From Palsa-504 sp963753195 (GTDB lineage Bacteria > Actinomycetota > Actinomycetes > Streptosporangiales > Streptosporangiaceae), in contig CAVWBH010000004.1 of the NCBI GenBank assembly GCA_963753195.1, positions 62,001 through 126,000 of the forward strand: 64,000 nucleotides of DNA, written 5' to 3'. Both the position numbers and the translations under genes were made by a program. The notes beneath the pieces were generated by a model. That model worked only from the letters and a program-made list of their open reading frames with translations, did no database searches and was not told the origin of the DNA. Shown one piece after another: positions 1 through 8,663 of this stretch; within the stretch, counting starts at the first letter, position 1; each line of letters starts with the position of its first letter.

Positions 1-450
1 TGGAATATCCCAGATGACCAATGGGACGCGATCTTCACCGTTAACCTCAAGGGCCAGCTAAATCTGCTGAGGGCTGTCGTTCCGCGTATGACAGAGCGGG
101 GCTACGGGCGGATCGTCAATATGTCGAGCATGGCGGGAAAAGAAGGGAATGCCGGCAGCGGCGCTTATTCGGCGGCGAAGGCCGGCATCATAGGGATGAC
201 AAAATCAGCCGGAAAAGAACTGGCGACATCAGGCGTCCTCATTAATGTGGTGACGCCCGCCGTGATCGAAACTCCGCTCACCGCGAAATTCGATAAACAG
301 CGCCGTGACTCGCTGGTGGCGCGTATCCCTATGGGGCGACTCGGCCAGCCGTCCGAGGTGGCCGACCTGGTCTTGTTCTTGTCGTCGCCGCGACTGAGCT
401 TTTCGACCGGCGCCGTCTATGACATCAGCGGCGGACGCGCCACTTACTGA
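1..450 (+). CDS. SDR family oxidoreductase, 5' end missing
   Basis: This is the C-terminal 149 residues of a classical short-chain dehydrogenase/reductase; the frame is open from the first base, so the cofactor-binding N-terminus lies outside the window. The catalytic parts are visible: NMSS with the active Ser near codon 43, then the YSAAK signature with Tyr at codon 56 and Lys at codon 60. The C-terminus (GRLGQPSEVADLVLFLSS, then a GG near the end) is typical of FabG-like members. It is likely an NAD(P)H-dependent alcohol/ketone oxidoreductase. The substrate is unknown, but the monooxygenase that follows directly suggests a shared catabolic operon. Confidence 0.93.
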   Translation, partial: WNIPDDQWDAIFTVNLKGQLNLLRAVVPRMTERGYGRIVNMSSMAGKEGNAGSGAYSAAKAGIIGMTKSAGKELATSGVLINVVTPAVIETPLTAKFDKQRRDSLVARIPMGRLGQPSEVADLVLFLSSPRLSFSTGAVYDISGGRATY

Positions 451-492
451 GTGACCTCTCATTCTCTGCGGCTACGCGGAAGGAGCGACCGG

Positions 493-2295
493 ATGACCGT
501 GGGCGCAGCAATCCCGGCCGGCGACAGGGCAGCCGCACTCCCGGTCCTCGAACGCTGGGTTGAGGACTTCAACCGGGCGCTTGAGTCCCGGAGCGAGGCG
601 GCGCTGGCGGCGCTGTTCCTGGACGACAGCTACTGGCGTGACTTCGCTGCTTGCACGTGGGACATCCGGACGGTTCGCGGCGCCAGCGATATCGCCGCAG
701 CATTGCTCGCCGTGGCGGAGCCGGAGAAGGTGCACGAGTTCTGCCTGGAGCAAGGCAAGACGGCTGCGGTGGTGGAACGACCGCAGCCGTGGCAGCGTTC
801 ACTTGAGGCCCTGGTCACCTTCGACACCGCCTCGATCCGGGGCCGCGGCCACGTGAAGCTCGTGGCCGGGCCGAGCGGGGAGTGGCTGGCGTGGACGCTG
901 CTCACCACCCCCGACGAGCTTAAGGGGCATCCGGAGCTCACCGGAAGCAACAGGCCGGTCGGCGAACTCCACCGGCACGCGCTCACCTGGAGCGAGCGGC
1001 GCGCTATCGAAGTCGGGTTCTCCGATCGCGACCCGGAGGTCCTCGTTCTCGGCGCGGGCCACTCGGGTCTGTCCGCCGCGGCCCGGCTCAAGGCGCTTGG
1101 CCTCGACACCCTGGTCGTGGAGAAAAACCCTCGCGTCGGTGACAACTGGCGCACGCGGTACAGGTCACTGAATCTGCACAATGAAGTGTGGGCCAACCAG
1201 ATGCCCTATCTGCTGTTCCCGCCGACGTGGCCCGCTTACTGCTCGAAAGACAAAATCGCGGACTGGTTCGAGTCATATGCCTCGATCTTGGATCTGAACG
1301 TCTGGACTGGGACATCCCTGGAACGTGCTTCCTATGCGGAAGATGCGCGGCGGTGGACCATAGAGGTGCGCCGTCCCGGCGGCGAGGTGCGCACGCTGCA
1401 CCCCCGGCACCTCGTCCTGGCGATAGGCGTGTTCGGCGAGGCGCGGCGCATCTCACTGCCCGGAGCCGATGACTTCCAGGGTGAAATCATCACGTCCCAG
1501 GAGTACCGATCCGATCGGGACGCGGCTGGCCGGCGGGTGGTGGTGGTGGGCACCGGGAGCAGCGGTCACGACATCGCGCAGGACTATGTCGTCCACGGCG
1601 CCGACGTGACGATGGTGCAGCGATCATCGACATGCGTCATGAACGTGGAGACGACCAATTCGCTCGCGTACGCGCTCTACACCGAGGATGGGCCGCCCCT
1701 GGATGACGCCGATGTCATGGCCGCTTCGACGCCGATCCTGCTGAGCGGTGAGCTGCAGCGGCACATGAGCAGGCGGATGGCCGAGCTGGACGCTGATTTG
1801 CTGTCCGGGCTTCATGCGGCCGGATTCAAGACAGACTACGGAAGCGACGGTACGGGCTTCCTGCTGAAGTACTACCGGCAGGGCGGTGGCTATTACATCA
1901 ACGTCGGCGCGTCGGACCTGATCGCGGAAGGCAAGATCAAGATCAAGAACGGCGTCGAGATCGCCGGTCTGCGCGAGCGGACCGTGGTCTTTACCGACGG
2001 CTCCGCGCTGCCCGATGTGGACACCATCGTGCTGGCGCTGGGATTCCGCAACATGCAGGATACGGTGCGGAACCTGCTGGGCGATGGCGTCGCGGATGCC
2101 GTCGGCCCGGTCTGGGGCCTGCGTGCAGACGGGGAGGTCCGGGGACTCTACGGTCCGCTGGGCCAGCCCGGCCTGTGGATCATGGGCGGGAGTTTCGTCC
2201 AGTGCCGGCTGATGTCAAAGGTCCTGGCCATCCAGATCAAGGCGCGAGAGGTCGGCATTATCGGCGACACCGCTCCGGTCCGGGCGCAGGCGTGA
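493..2295 (+). CDS. Flavin-containing monooxygenase with N-terminal SnoaL/NTF2-like domain
   Basis: 600 aa. The frame is open from GTG 451, but ATG 493 is chosen because AGGAG (481-485) lies 7 nt upstream. Residues ~1-150 look like an NTF2/SnoaL-like domain. After that comes a two-dinucleotide-domain flavoprotein: GAGHSGLSAAARL near residue 187 (FAD) and GTGSSGHD near residue 353 (NADPH). This is the layout of YUC/FMO-like class B monooxygenases with an NTF2-like extension. It probably oxygenates a small organic substrate, using NADPH and O2. It lies between an SDR and a cyclase-type hydrolase and shares a 4-nt stop/start overlap with the latter, so they are probably co-translated. Confidence 0.9.
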   Translation: MTVGAAIPAGDRAAALPVLERWVEDFNRALESRSEAALAALFLDDSYWRDFAACTWDIRTVRGASDIAAALLAVAEPEKVHEFCLEQGKTAAVVERPQPWQRSLEALVTFDTASIRGRGHVKLVAGPSGEWLAWTLLTTPDELKGHPELTGSNRPVGELHRHALTWSERRAIEVGFSDRDPEVLVLGAGHSGLSAAARLKALGLDTLVVEKNPRVGDNWRTRYRSLNLHNEVWANQMPYLLFPPTWPAYCSKDKIADWFESYASILDLNVWTGTSLERASYAEDARRWTIEVRRPGGEVRTLHPRHLVLAIGVFGEARRISLPGADDFQGEIITSQEYRSDRDAAGRRVVVVGTGSSGHDIAQDYVVHGADVTMVQRSSTCVMNVETTNSLAYALYTEDGPPLDDADVMAASTPILLSGELQRHMSRRMAELDADLLSGLHAAGFKTDYGSDGTGFLLKYYRQGGGYYINVGASDLIAEGKIKIKNGVEIAGLRERTVVFTDGSALPDVDTIVLALGFRNMQDTVRNLLGDGVADAVGPVWGLRADGEVRGLYGPLGQPGLWIMGGSFVQCRLMSKVLAIQIKAREVGIIGDTAPVRAQA

Positions 2296-3197
2296 ACGCC
2301 GTCCCTGACTGGGTTCAGCGGCTCGCCGACCAGCACCTGGCTGAGGTAACGCACGATGAGGCGTGTAACGGAACGCTGCGCTATATCACGCCCCAGGCGC
2401 GGCTGCGCGGCACCGCGGCGGTGCGCGAGGGGAAGTGCCTTTCGCTGTCCCGGCCGCTGCAAGCGGGCGCTTCGGTCCGCGCCGATGAGGCGCGGCCGAC
2501 GTTCACGATGGAAACGTTCGCGCGGTCTGCTCTGGCCGGCCATACGACGGGTTCAGACCGGGTCGAGATCGACTGCCACGGCCTGGCCAACACGCATCTC
2601 GACGGCCTGACCCACGTCGGGTTGGACGGACGCTGGCACAGCGGGCAGCCGAGCGCCGCGCCGAATCCCGATGGCTCGGCGGACATGCTGATCGGGGCGG
2701 CTACCGGCATATCAACCCGTGGCATCTGCCTGGATATCACCGCGCTGCGCGGGAGGGCCTGGGTGGACTCTGCGGTCGAAGCCGGCGAACTCGACGCAGC
2801 GGTGGCTGCCGCCGGCATCGACCTGCAGCCGGGAGACGCCGTGCTGATCTATATGGGCCGTGATGCCTTTGAAGCCAGCGGCCGCACCTACGGTCCGGTC
2901 GGCGACCATCCTGACGGCCGGCCCGGGCTCGGCCATTCCGGTGCGCAGTGGCTCGCGGAGCACCAGATCAGCGTCCTGTGCTGGGACTTCCTGGACGCCC
3001 ACGTACCTGGCCGTTCGGCCTTGCCAGCGCACACCGTGGCGTGGGCGACCGGGCTCGTGCTCGTCGACAACTGCCACGTGGGCCCGGCCGCGCGCGCACT
3101 GGCCGCGGCAGGCCGTCACGCGGGCCTGCTGACGATCGGGCCCCTCTCCATTTACGGCGCCACGGGGTCGGCAGTAAATCCTGTGCTGCTTTACTGA
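2292..3197 (+). CDS. Cyclase / kynurenine formamidase-like metal hydrolase
   Basis: 301 aa. GTG 2292 overlaps the monooxygenase stop (GTGA), which fixes the start. The protein carries a metal-binding motif of the cyclase family (PF04199 type), seen as NTHLDGLTHVG at about residue 100, comparable to the HxGTHxDxPxH motif of bacterial kynurenine formamidases. Members hydrolyse amide, lactone or cyclic diketone bonds using a divalent metal. Length fits the larger group of the family. With an oxygenase upstream and crotonase and ThDP enzymes downstream, a ring-opening or lactone-hydrolysing step is a reasonable inference, but the substrate cannot be read from the sequence. Confidence 0.88.
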   Translation: MNAVPDWVQRLADQHLAEVTHDEACNGTLRYITPQARLRGTAAVREGKCLSLSRPLQAGASVRADEARPTFTMETFARSALAGHTTGSDRVEIDCHGLANTHLDGLTHVGLDGRWHSGQPSAAPNPDGSADMLIGAATGISTRGICLDITALRGRAWVDSAVEAGELDAAVAAAGIDLQPGDAVLIYMGRDAFEASGRTYGPVGDHPDGRPGLGHSGAQWLAEHQISVLCWDFLDAHVPGRSALPAHTVAWATGLVLVDNCHVGPAARALAAAGRHAGLLTIGPLSIYGATGSAVNPVLLY

Positions 3198-3448
3198 CCG
3201 CCGCCTCCGGCCCGAGCCGGTACAGGCGATCTGTCCCGCCGTCGTGGTGGCCAGGCTCACCCGGACCGGGCCACCCTCACCCGGCCAGGAGCGGAAAATC
3301 CGCAAATACGCGCAGGCACTTCACGGGAGCGGGCTGGGTGGCGACACTAGAAGCCGGGGGCGGCCTGTCCGGGCCGTCCGCCGGCTCGTCTGAGACGGAT
3401 GAAGTGCCGACCAGCGTTCGGCCCCGGCAACAGGATTGGAGACCAAAG

Positions 3449-4237
3449 ATGGTCGAGGAGCAAAAAGACGGCGCACTCCTGGTCGCGCGGCCGGAGGACC
3501 ACATCGTCGTGCTCACGTTCAACCACCCGGAGCGGCTGAACGCGCTGACCGCCGAGCTGAGAGACCGGCTGACGCAGATCTGGCCCGAGATAGACGCGGA
3601 CCCAAGTATCCGCGTCGTCGTGCTGACCGGGGCGGGCCGGGGCTTTTGCTCGGGCGCCGATATGGCTAACCGGCCCGTCGCCGACGCTGCGGCCCCCGGG
3701 GAGCCGCAGCTGCCGCGCTTCACGGCCCGGCAAGCGCACGTCTACAAGCCGGTCATCACCGCGGTGAACGGTGTCTGCGCCGGGGCCGGGCTGCATTTCG
3801 TCGCCGACGCTGACATCGTCATCTGCAGCGACAAAGCCACCTTCACCGACAGTCACGTCAACGTGGGCCAGGTCACCGCGCTGGAACCGATCGGGCTCTC
3901 CCGGAAGATGCCGCTCGGGCTCGTGACGCGCATGGTGTGCGTGGGCCGGCACGAGCGGATGCCCGCGCAGCGGGCCTACGACGTCGGCATGGTGAGCGAG
4001 ATCGTGCCGCATGACCAGCTCATGGACCGGGCCATGGAGCTGGCCCGGTTTACGGCCGCCGCGTCACCGGCCACCCTGCAGATCTCGCTGAAGGCGATCT
4101 GGGAAAGCCTGGAGCTGGGCCTGACCGACGCCTACAACAACGGGTACGCCCCGCTGGCCGCGCACTGGGATCATCCTGACGCGGCCGAAGGCCCGAAGGC
4201 CTTCATGGAGAAGCGGGAACCCAACTGGGCCGACTGA
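3449..4237 (+). CDS. Enoyl-CoA hydratase/isomerase family protein
   Basis: 262 aa crotonase-fold protein. ATG 3449 is supported by GGAG at 3438-3441, 7 nt upstream, although the frame is open much further 5'. The family hallmarks are present: an N-terminal NHPERLNALT block, the oxyanion-hole segment GRGFCSGADM, and the second oxyanion-hole helix NGVCAGAGLHFVADADIV. It probably acts on an acyl-CoA in the degradation route of this operon. A 250-nt untranslated stretch separates it from the cyclase and 17 nt separate it from the ThDP enzyme. Hydratase and isomerase members cannot be told apart here; the usual paired Glu positions are not obvious. Confidence 0.92.
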   Translation: MVEEQKDGALLVARPEDHIVVLTFNHPERLNALTAELRDRLTQIWPEIDADPSIRVVVLTGAGRGFCSGADMANRPVADAAAPGEPQLPRFTARQAHVYKPVITAVNGVCAGAGLHFVADADIVICSDKATFTDSHVNVGQVTALEPIGLSRKMPLGLVTRMVCVGRHERMPAQRAYDVGMVSEIVPHDQLMDRAMELARFTAAASPATLQISLKAIWESLELGLTDAYNNGYAPLAAHWDHPDAAEGPKAFMEKREPNWAD

Positions 4238-4253
4238 TACCCGGCTACACCAG

Positions 4254-5903
4254 ATGCGACGAACCGGCGGCCAGCTGATCGTCCGGGCGCTGGAGGATGC
4301 CGGAGTCCGGCACTGCTTCGGGGTGCCCGGTGAGAGCTTCCTGGGTGTCCTGGATGCTCTGTACGATTCCTCGATCACGATGGTGTCCACGAGGCACGAG
4401 GGCGGCGGCTCGTTCGCGGCCACCGGCTACGCCCGGACGAGCGGGGAGATCGGCGTCTGCTTCGGGACCCGGGCCGTGGGCACCGCGAACATGGCGATCG
4501 GCATCCACAACGCCAGGCAGGATTCGCTACCCATGATCGCCTTGGCCGGCGAGGTGAACCGCTCCTTCGCGGGCCGCGAGGCGTTCCAGGAGACCGACCT
4601 GGTCGCCGCGATGACACCGCTGGCCAAATGGGCGGTCCGGATCCCCGCGGCTGAGCAGGTCCCGGAGATCATGGCGAAAGCCATCTCCCGGGCCTCGTCC
4701 GGCCGCCCGGGGCCGGTCTTCGTGTCGGTCCCGCAGGATGTCTGCAATGAGCGATCGGACTCCAGCCCGCGGGCCGTGACGCCGATTACGGCCGCATACC
4801 CCGACCCCGGTGCCCTGCCCGTGCTCCTGGACGCGCTGCTGACGGCGCGCCGGCCGCTGATATTCGCTGGCGGCGGCCTCTACCGCTCGCCGCAGGCGCT
4901 CGAATTGCTGGTGCGGTTCGCCGAACGCACGCAGATCCCGGTCATCACGAGCTGGCGTCACCACGACGAGTTTCCCAATGACCACCCATTGTTCCTCGGC
5001 TGCACCAGCCTCGGCGCTCCGGCCACGGTGTGGGAACGCCTAGCCGATACCGACGTCATGCTGGTCATCGGGAACCGGATGCAAGAGAACAGCACGAACG
5101 GCTACACCTACCCGCTGACGACCACCAGGCTGCTCCAGGTGGACGTCGATCCGGCGGCGTTCATCAACCACCGGTCCCCGGAGCTCGCGGTCCTCGCCGA
5201 CGCGGGCGCCGCACTGTCGGGGCTGATCGAGCAGCTACCCGACCCGGTGCCATCCCGCCATGAGCGCCATGACCATAACCAGGCTGACCGGCAGCGGTTC
5301 GAGGACGCCACGGTCATTCCCGAGGCGCCGCTCACGGGCGACGGCGTTCCGTATGCGCACGTCATGCGGGTCCTATCCGAGACGCTCACCCCGGACACCA
5401 TCATCGCGTCGGACGCGGGCAACTTCTATGGGTGGCTGGCTCGCTACTACCGGTTCCGCCAGGCACGCACCTATCTGGGGCCCGCGTCGGGGGCCATGGG
5501 CTTCGGGCTGCCGAGCGCCATCGGCGCAAAGGTGGCCCGGCCCGGTACCCCGGTCGTTTCCCTGTCGGGCGACGGAGGCTTCGCCATGACCATGTCAGAA
5601 TTGGAGACGGCGGTGCGTTATGGTGCCGACGTGGTCGCCATCGTGCTCGACAACGCACGGCAAGGCACCATCCGCATGCATCAGGAGGCCCAGTTTCCCG
5701 GCCGGGTCATCGCTACCGAGCTCGGGGCCACGGATCTCGCCTCGGTCGCCCGGGGGCTCGGGCTCGGCGGTTACCTCGTGCAGGATCGCAGCGACTTCGA
5801 GCCGGCGCTTCGGTCGGCGCTGAGCTCGGGCAGGCCGTCGGTGATTCAGGTCCGGATGGATCGAGATCAGCTCTCGGTGACCAAGCGCCTGACATCTCCC
5901 TAG
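4254..5903 (+). CDS. Thiamine diphosphate-dependent enzyme, acetolactate synthase-like
   Basis: 549 aa, the normal length for the ThDP POX/ALS superfamily. The N-terminal PYR domain has the cofactor-activating Glu in STRHEGGG (about residue 49), and the C-terminal PP domain has the GDGGFAMTM motif followed about 25 residues later by LDN, which binds Mg-ThDP. A central TPP_enzyme_M domain is present. Such enzymes make or break C-C bonds next to carbonyls (acetolactate synthase, benzoylformate decarboxylase, cyclohexane-1,2-dione hydrolase). The placement among oxygenase and hydrolase genes argues for catabolism and not branched-chain amino acid synthesis; no regulatory subunit gene is nearby. 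No clear ribosome site precedes ATG 4254. Confidence 0.92.
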   Translation: MRRTGGQLIVRALEDAGVRHCFGVPGESFLGVLDALYDSSITMVSTRHEGGGSFAATGYARTSGEIGVCFGTRAVGTANMAIGIHNARQDSLPMIALAGEVNRSFAGREAFQETDLVAAMTPLAKWAVRIPAAEQVPEIMAKAISRASSGRPGPVFVSVPQDVCNERSDSSPRAVTPITAAYPDPGALPVLLDALLTARRPLIFAGGGLYRSPQALELLVRFAERTQIPVITSWRHHDEFPNDHPLFLGCTSLGAPATVWERLADTDVMLVIGNRMQENSTNGYTYPLTTTRLLQVDVDPAAFINHRSPELAVLADAGAALSGLIEQLPDPVPSRHERHDHNQADRQRFEDATVIPEAPLTGDGVPYAHVMRVLSETLTPDTIIASDAGNFYGWLARYYRFRQARTYLGPASGAMGFGLPSAIGAKVARPGTPVVSLSGDGGFAMTMSELETAVRYGADVVAIVLDNARQGTIRMHQEAQFPGRVIATELGATDLASVARGLGLGGYLVQDRSDFEPALRSALSSGRPSVIQVRMDRDQLSVTKRLTSP

Positions 5904-6454
5904 GTTGCGGAGGTGACACCAGCTGAGCAGCCCGGCTCAGGCGTAGAGTCGCGCTCTTCGGCTACTGAGCGCATCGCGAAATTCGGTATTTAGCATTTCG
6001 TATTTAAGGAGTCGTGTCATCAGTCAACGCGCCTTGGCGTGAGGCCATCCGTCCAGGTCAATTAGTTGCCGATAAGCAATTGCCTAGACGCATTTGCCCA
6101 CGAGCACTTGCCCAAGAGCAAAGGGTTGACATTCCACCTGAAGCATCCAACAATTTCGTTAACGCAGCTGTAATCTCCCGTGAATCTGGCCTCTACCAGG
6201 AGCCATGTTCCGGGAATCGGGTGACAGTGAAGCTGTCACCCGCCGCGGCAACGACGCCGATACCGCCTCTTTTGGCCTGCCTCTCCGATCGCGGCGCAGG
6301 CCCCCGCTTACGACCAGCATCGGCGATCGCGCCCCTCGCGTTGTCGACATCGGCGGCAGAGTCCAGATTGTCGTCCCGGGCATCAGCCGAAGCGCCCCCC
6401 GTTCCACGCGTTACCCCGCCACCCCTGAACCCGGTGGCAGCAAGGAGATCTGCA
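5904..6454. other. 551-nt intergenic region upstream of the MFS gene
   Basis: No convincing gene. The stretch about 5960-6200 is clearly richer in A+T than its surroundings and contains four 14-bp iterons (6063-6118) and a TTGACA at 6127-6132 followed 18 nt later by AACAAT, a weak promoter candidate. The transporter's reading frame is open back to GTG 6014, but the extra ~147 residues have no membrane segment or known domain, and a good ribosome site exists only at 6455. This is probably the promoter and leader of the transporter. Confidence 0.6.
6063..6118 (+). repeat. Four tandem 14-bp iterons upstream of the MFS transporter
   Basis: Four contiguous units read TAGTTGCCGATAAG, CAATTGCCTAGACG, CATTTGCCCACGAG and CACTTGCCCAAGAG (6063-6076, 6077-6090, 6091-6104, 6105-6118), sharing the core TTGCC and an overall form like CAnTTGCCnAnnAG. 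The 14-bp period is not a multiple of three, so coding constraint does not explain it. It lies just upstream of TTGACA (6127-6132), where a regulator-binding array would be expected. The binding protein is unknown. Confidence 0.55.
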
Positions 6455-7864
6455 ATGGCACAAGATACCCCGGGATCCAGGACGGCCGCGGCCGGCACCA
6501 CTCTGGTCATTCCCGGCGAGATGGCAGCCCGGGTTGACCGCCTGCCCAGGAGCTTCATGGCCTGGGAGATATGCCTGATCGTGCAGGTGGGCTGGGCCAT
6601 CGCGGCCTCCACCGACGGGATCGCCGCGAGAATGTACCCCTACGTCTGGCTGCCGGCCAAGGAGATAACCCACAGCCAGTACGACGTCCTGTACGCCTTC
6701 CAGGTCGGGATCAGCATCGTGATCGGCGGCTACGCCCTGGGCTGGCTGGCCGACAAGATCGGCCGGCGCAAGGCCCTGATCCTGTCCGCGGCGCTGGCCG
6801 GGGTGTTCATCTGGCCGTTCGCCTACGTGACGAACTACCCGGCGCTGATTTTCCTGTCGATCGCCGACACGCTCGGGTTCGCCGGGTTCCTGGCCATCAA
6901 CGTCGTGTACATGAGCGAGATCATGGGCCCGAGGGTCCGGCCCATGGTGATGATGGTCTCCCAGGTGGCAGCCATCTTCATGCTCGGGGTCGTCCTGACC
7001 GGCATCATCCCGCACTACTGGTTCCCCAGCCAGTACAAGCTCTACCTGTGGCTGCTCGCCGGGCTGAACATCCTGGTCGCGGTGGTGCTGTACTTCCGGA
7101 TGCCGGAGTCCCCGCGCTGGCTGGAGGCCAGGGAGCGCCGGGATGAGGCGCGCCAGGTCGTGGGGCGGATGGAGGCGCGGGTCATGAAGAAGCACCCCGT
7201 GCTGCCCGAGCCCGACGTGTCGCCGTACCAGGTGGTGGCCGAAGAGAAGACCAGCTGGCTGGCGCCGTTCGGCAAGCAGTACGCGGCCGTCACCGTCTTG
7301 CTGCTGGTGGTCATGGCCCTCGGCTACGCCGGCATCGTGTACGGCGGCGCGAGCCAGGCCTTCTTGTTCCTGTCCCTCACCCGCGGCTACAGCGCCGGCT
7401 TCGTCTTCGCCCTGGTGTCCTGGTCCGGGGTGGTCTCCTCGGCCGTCTACCTGCTCAACGCGTTCGTCGGCGACCGGTTCGAGCGCAGATGGGTCCAGCT
7501 GGTGGGCGCCATCCTGTTCGCCGGCGGCTGGTGGGGCATGTACGAGGTGCACAACACCCCGGCCGTGGTCACCATGTACTTCGTGCTGGGCATCGGCACC
7601 ATCTTGTGGCTGTGGAGCATGTACGTGTACATTCCCGCCAACTTCCCGACCCGGATGCGCTCGCTGGGCACCGGCTGGACCGACGGTATCGCCCACCTCG
7701 GCGCCTGGGCCGGTGTCCTGATTGCCGGGCAGCTATTCGTCGTGCTCGCGCCGCGGAACTTCATCCTGTTCATCACGATCCCGTGCGCGATCGTCCCAGG
7801 CGTTCTGCTCGCGATCTTCGGGAAGAACCAGCGCCGCCTCGCACTCGAAGAGCTGGCCCGGTAG
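6455..7864 (+). CDS. MFS transporter, sugar/acid porter type
   Basis: 469 aa; ATG 6455 has AAGGAG (6442-6447) 7 nt upstream. It is a 12-helix major facilitator: the motif-A loop GWLADKIGRRKAL follows TM2 and PESPRWLEARERRDEA follows TM6, as in the sugar porter and aromatic-acid:H+ symporter groups. It should carry an organic solute across the cytoplasmic membrane, most simply the substrate or product of the preceding catabolic genes. Its last codons form the first unit of a 14-bp tandem array that runs past the stop codon. Confidence 0.92.
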   Translation: MAQDTPGSRTAAAGTTLVIPGEMAARVDRLPRSFMAWEICLIVQVGWAIAASTDGIAARMYPYVWLPAKEITHSQYDVLYAFQVGISIVIGGYALGWLADKIGRRKALILSAALAGVFIWPFAYVTNYPALIFLSIADTLGFAGFLAINVVYMSEIMGPRVRPMVMMVSQVAAIFMLGVVLTGIIPHYWFPSQYKLYLWLLAGLNILVAVVLYFRMPESPRWLEARERRDEARQVVGRMEARVMKKHPVLPEPDVSPYQVVAEEKTSWLAPFGKQYAAVTVLLLVVMALGYAGIVYGGASQAFLFLSLTRGYSAGFVFALVSWSGVVSSAVYLLNAFVGDRFERRWVQLVGAILFAGGWWGMYEVHNTPAVVTMYFVLGIGTILWLWSMYVYIPANFPTRMRSLGTGWTDGIAHLGAWAGVLIAGQLFVVLAPRNFILFITIPCAIVPGVLLAIFGKNQRRLALEELAR

Positions 7865-7919
7865 AGCTGGGCCGGTACAACTGGCCCGGTAGAGCTGGCC
7901 CGGTGAAGCTGGCCCGGTA
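7850..7919 (+). repeat. Five tandem 14-bp units spanning the MFS stop codon
   Basis: Units of the form GAGCTGGCCCGGTA run from 7850 to 7919 (7850, 7864, 7878, 7892, 7906), with one or two changes in some copies. The first encodes the final residues and, with the next base, the TAG stop (7862-7864); the other four lie in the 3' untranslated region. Replication slippage at the gene end is the simplest origin. Confidence 0.8.
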
Positions 7920-7921
7920 GA

Positions 7922-7962
7922 CGCCGGCCTCCCGTCATGATCGGTTTGGCGGGAGGCCGGCG
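7922..7962 (+). terminator. Hairpin, likely transcription terminator
   Basis: A perfect 13-bp inverted repeat (CGCCGGCCTCCCG at 7922-7934 and its complement at 7950-7962) encloses a 15-nt loop. It lies immediately after the 14-bp array and before the next gene. No T-run follows, as is common for GC-rich actinomycete terminators. Confidence 0.6.
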
Positions 7963-8010
7963 CGCCGGGCCGGCGTCGCCCGGCGGCCTCGGGAAATCAA
8001 AGGAAAGCCG

Positions 8011-8646
8011 ATGAGTGACAGCCAGACGGTCACCATCCCTGCCGGAGGCCACGCGGCAACAGCAGAAACCCGGCCCGCGCGGCTCCTCAGAGAACTGGCC
8101 CAGAACCCGGAACCACTCTCAGCCCTCGCCCTGGCCAGCCTCCTAGCCGAACCAGGCCGACGCCGGAGACTCCTGGCCTCCTACGACCGGGCGCTGCACC
8201 GGCACGAGCAAGCCGGCCACGTCGAACGAGCAGGCCACGCGACCAAAGGACGCGGCCGGCCCGCCATCATCTGGCGCATCACCACCGCGGGTCGCGACTG
8301 GCTCAACGAACACGACCGAGCACCAGCCCTCGCCGCAGCCGCCGCCGCCGCAACCGAACAGGCACAACGCACGGCCACCGAACGCGACCGCACACTAGAC
8401 CAAGCTCGCGCCACCTTCAACCGCCAGACCCCGCGGATCAGCCGCAAACGCGTCGCCCACCAGCTCCGAGAACTCGGCTGCACCCTCGACCAGATCGGCG
8501 CCATCTTCCACGTCAGCAGGGAAAGAATCCGCCAGGACCTCCTGTGGGACCCGGCGGGACGCACACCCCCGAGAACGCCGAAGCCGCGCGAACCCCTCAC
8601 CGCCGAAGGACACGAGATCGCCCGCGAACTCGGGAAACACGCCTAA
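8011..8646 (+). CDS. DNA-binding protein, winged-helix plus sigma-region-4-like HTH
   Basis: 211 aa; ATG 8011 follows AAGGAAA (8000-8006). Residues ~22-100 resemble a winged-helix domain ending in the wing-like segment RPAIIWRITTAGRDWL. A charged Ala-rich linker follows, then at ~145-178 a helix-turn-helix of the sigma-70 region 4 kind (LGCTLDQIGAIFHVSRERIR), whose tail matches the conserved RERIRQ of sigma factors. No region 2 is present, so it is not a complete sigma factor. A DNA-binding regulator is likely; target unknown. It sits alone between the hairpin and the convergent Nudix gene. Confidence 0.7.
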   Translation: MSDSQTVTIPAGGHAATAETRPARLLRELAQNPEPLSALALASLLAEPGRRRRLLASYDRALHRHEQAGHVERAGHATKGRGRPAIIWRITTAGRDWLNEHDRAPALAAAAAAATEQAQRTATERDRTLDQARATFNRQTPRISRKRVAHQLRELGCTLDQIGAIFHVSRERIRQDLLWDPAGRTPPRTPKPREPLTAEGHEIARELGKHA

Positions 8647-8663
8647 GCGCGGCGGCGCGGTCA

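Noticed and set aside
6014..6454. In-frame 147-codon N-terminal extension of the MFS transporter
   Set aside because: It has no membrane or domain features, GTG 6014 has only a 2-nt gap to its AAGGAG, and a proper ribosome site precedes ATG 6455.
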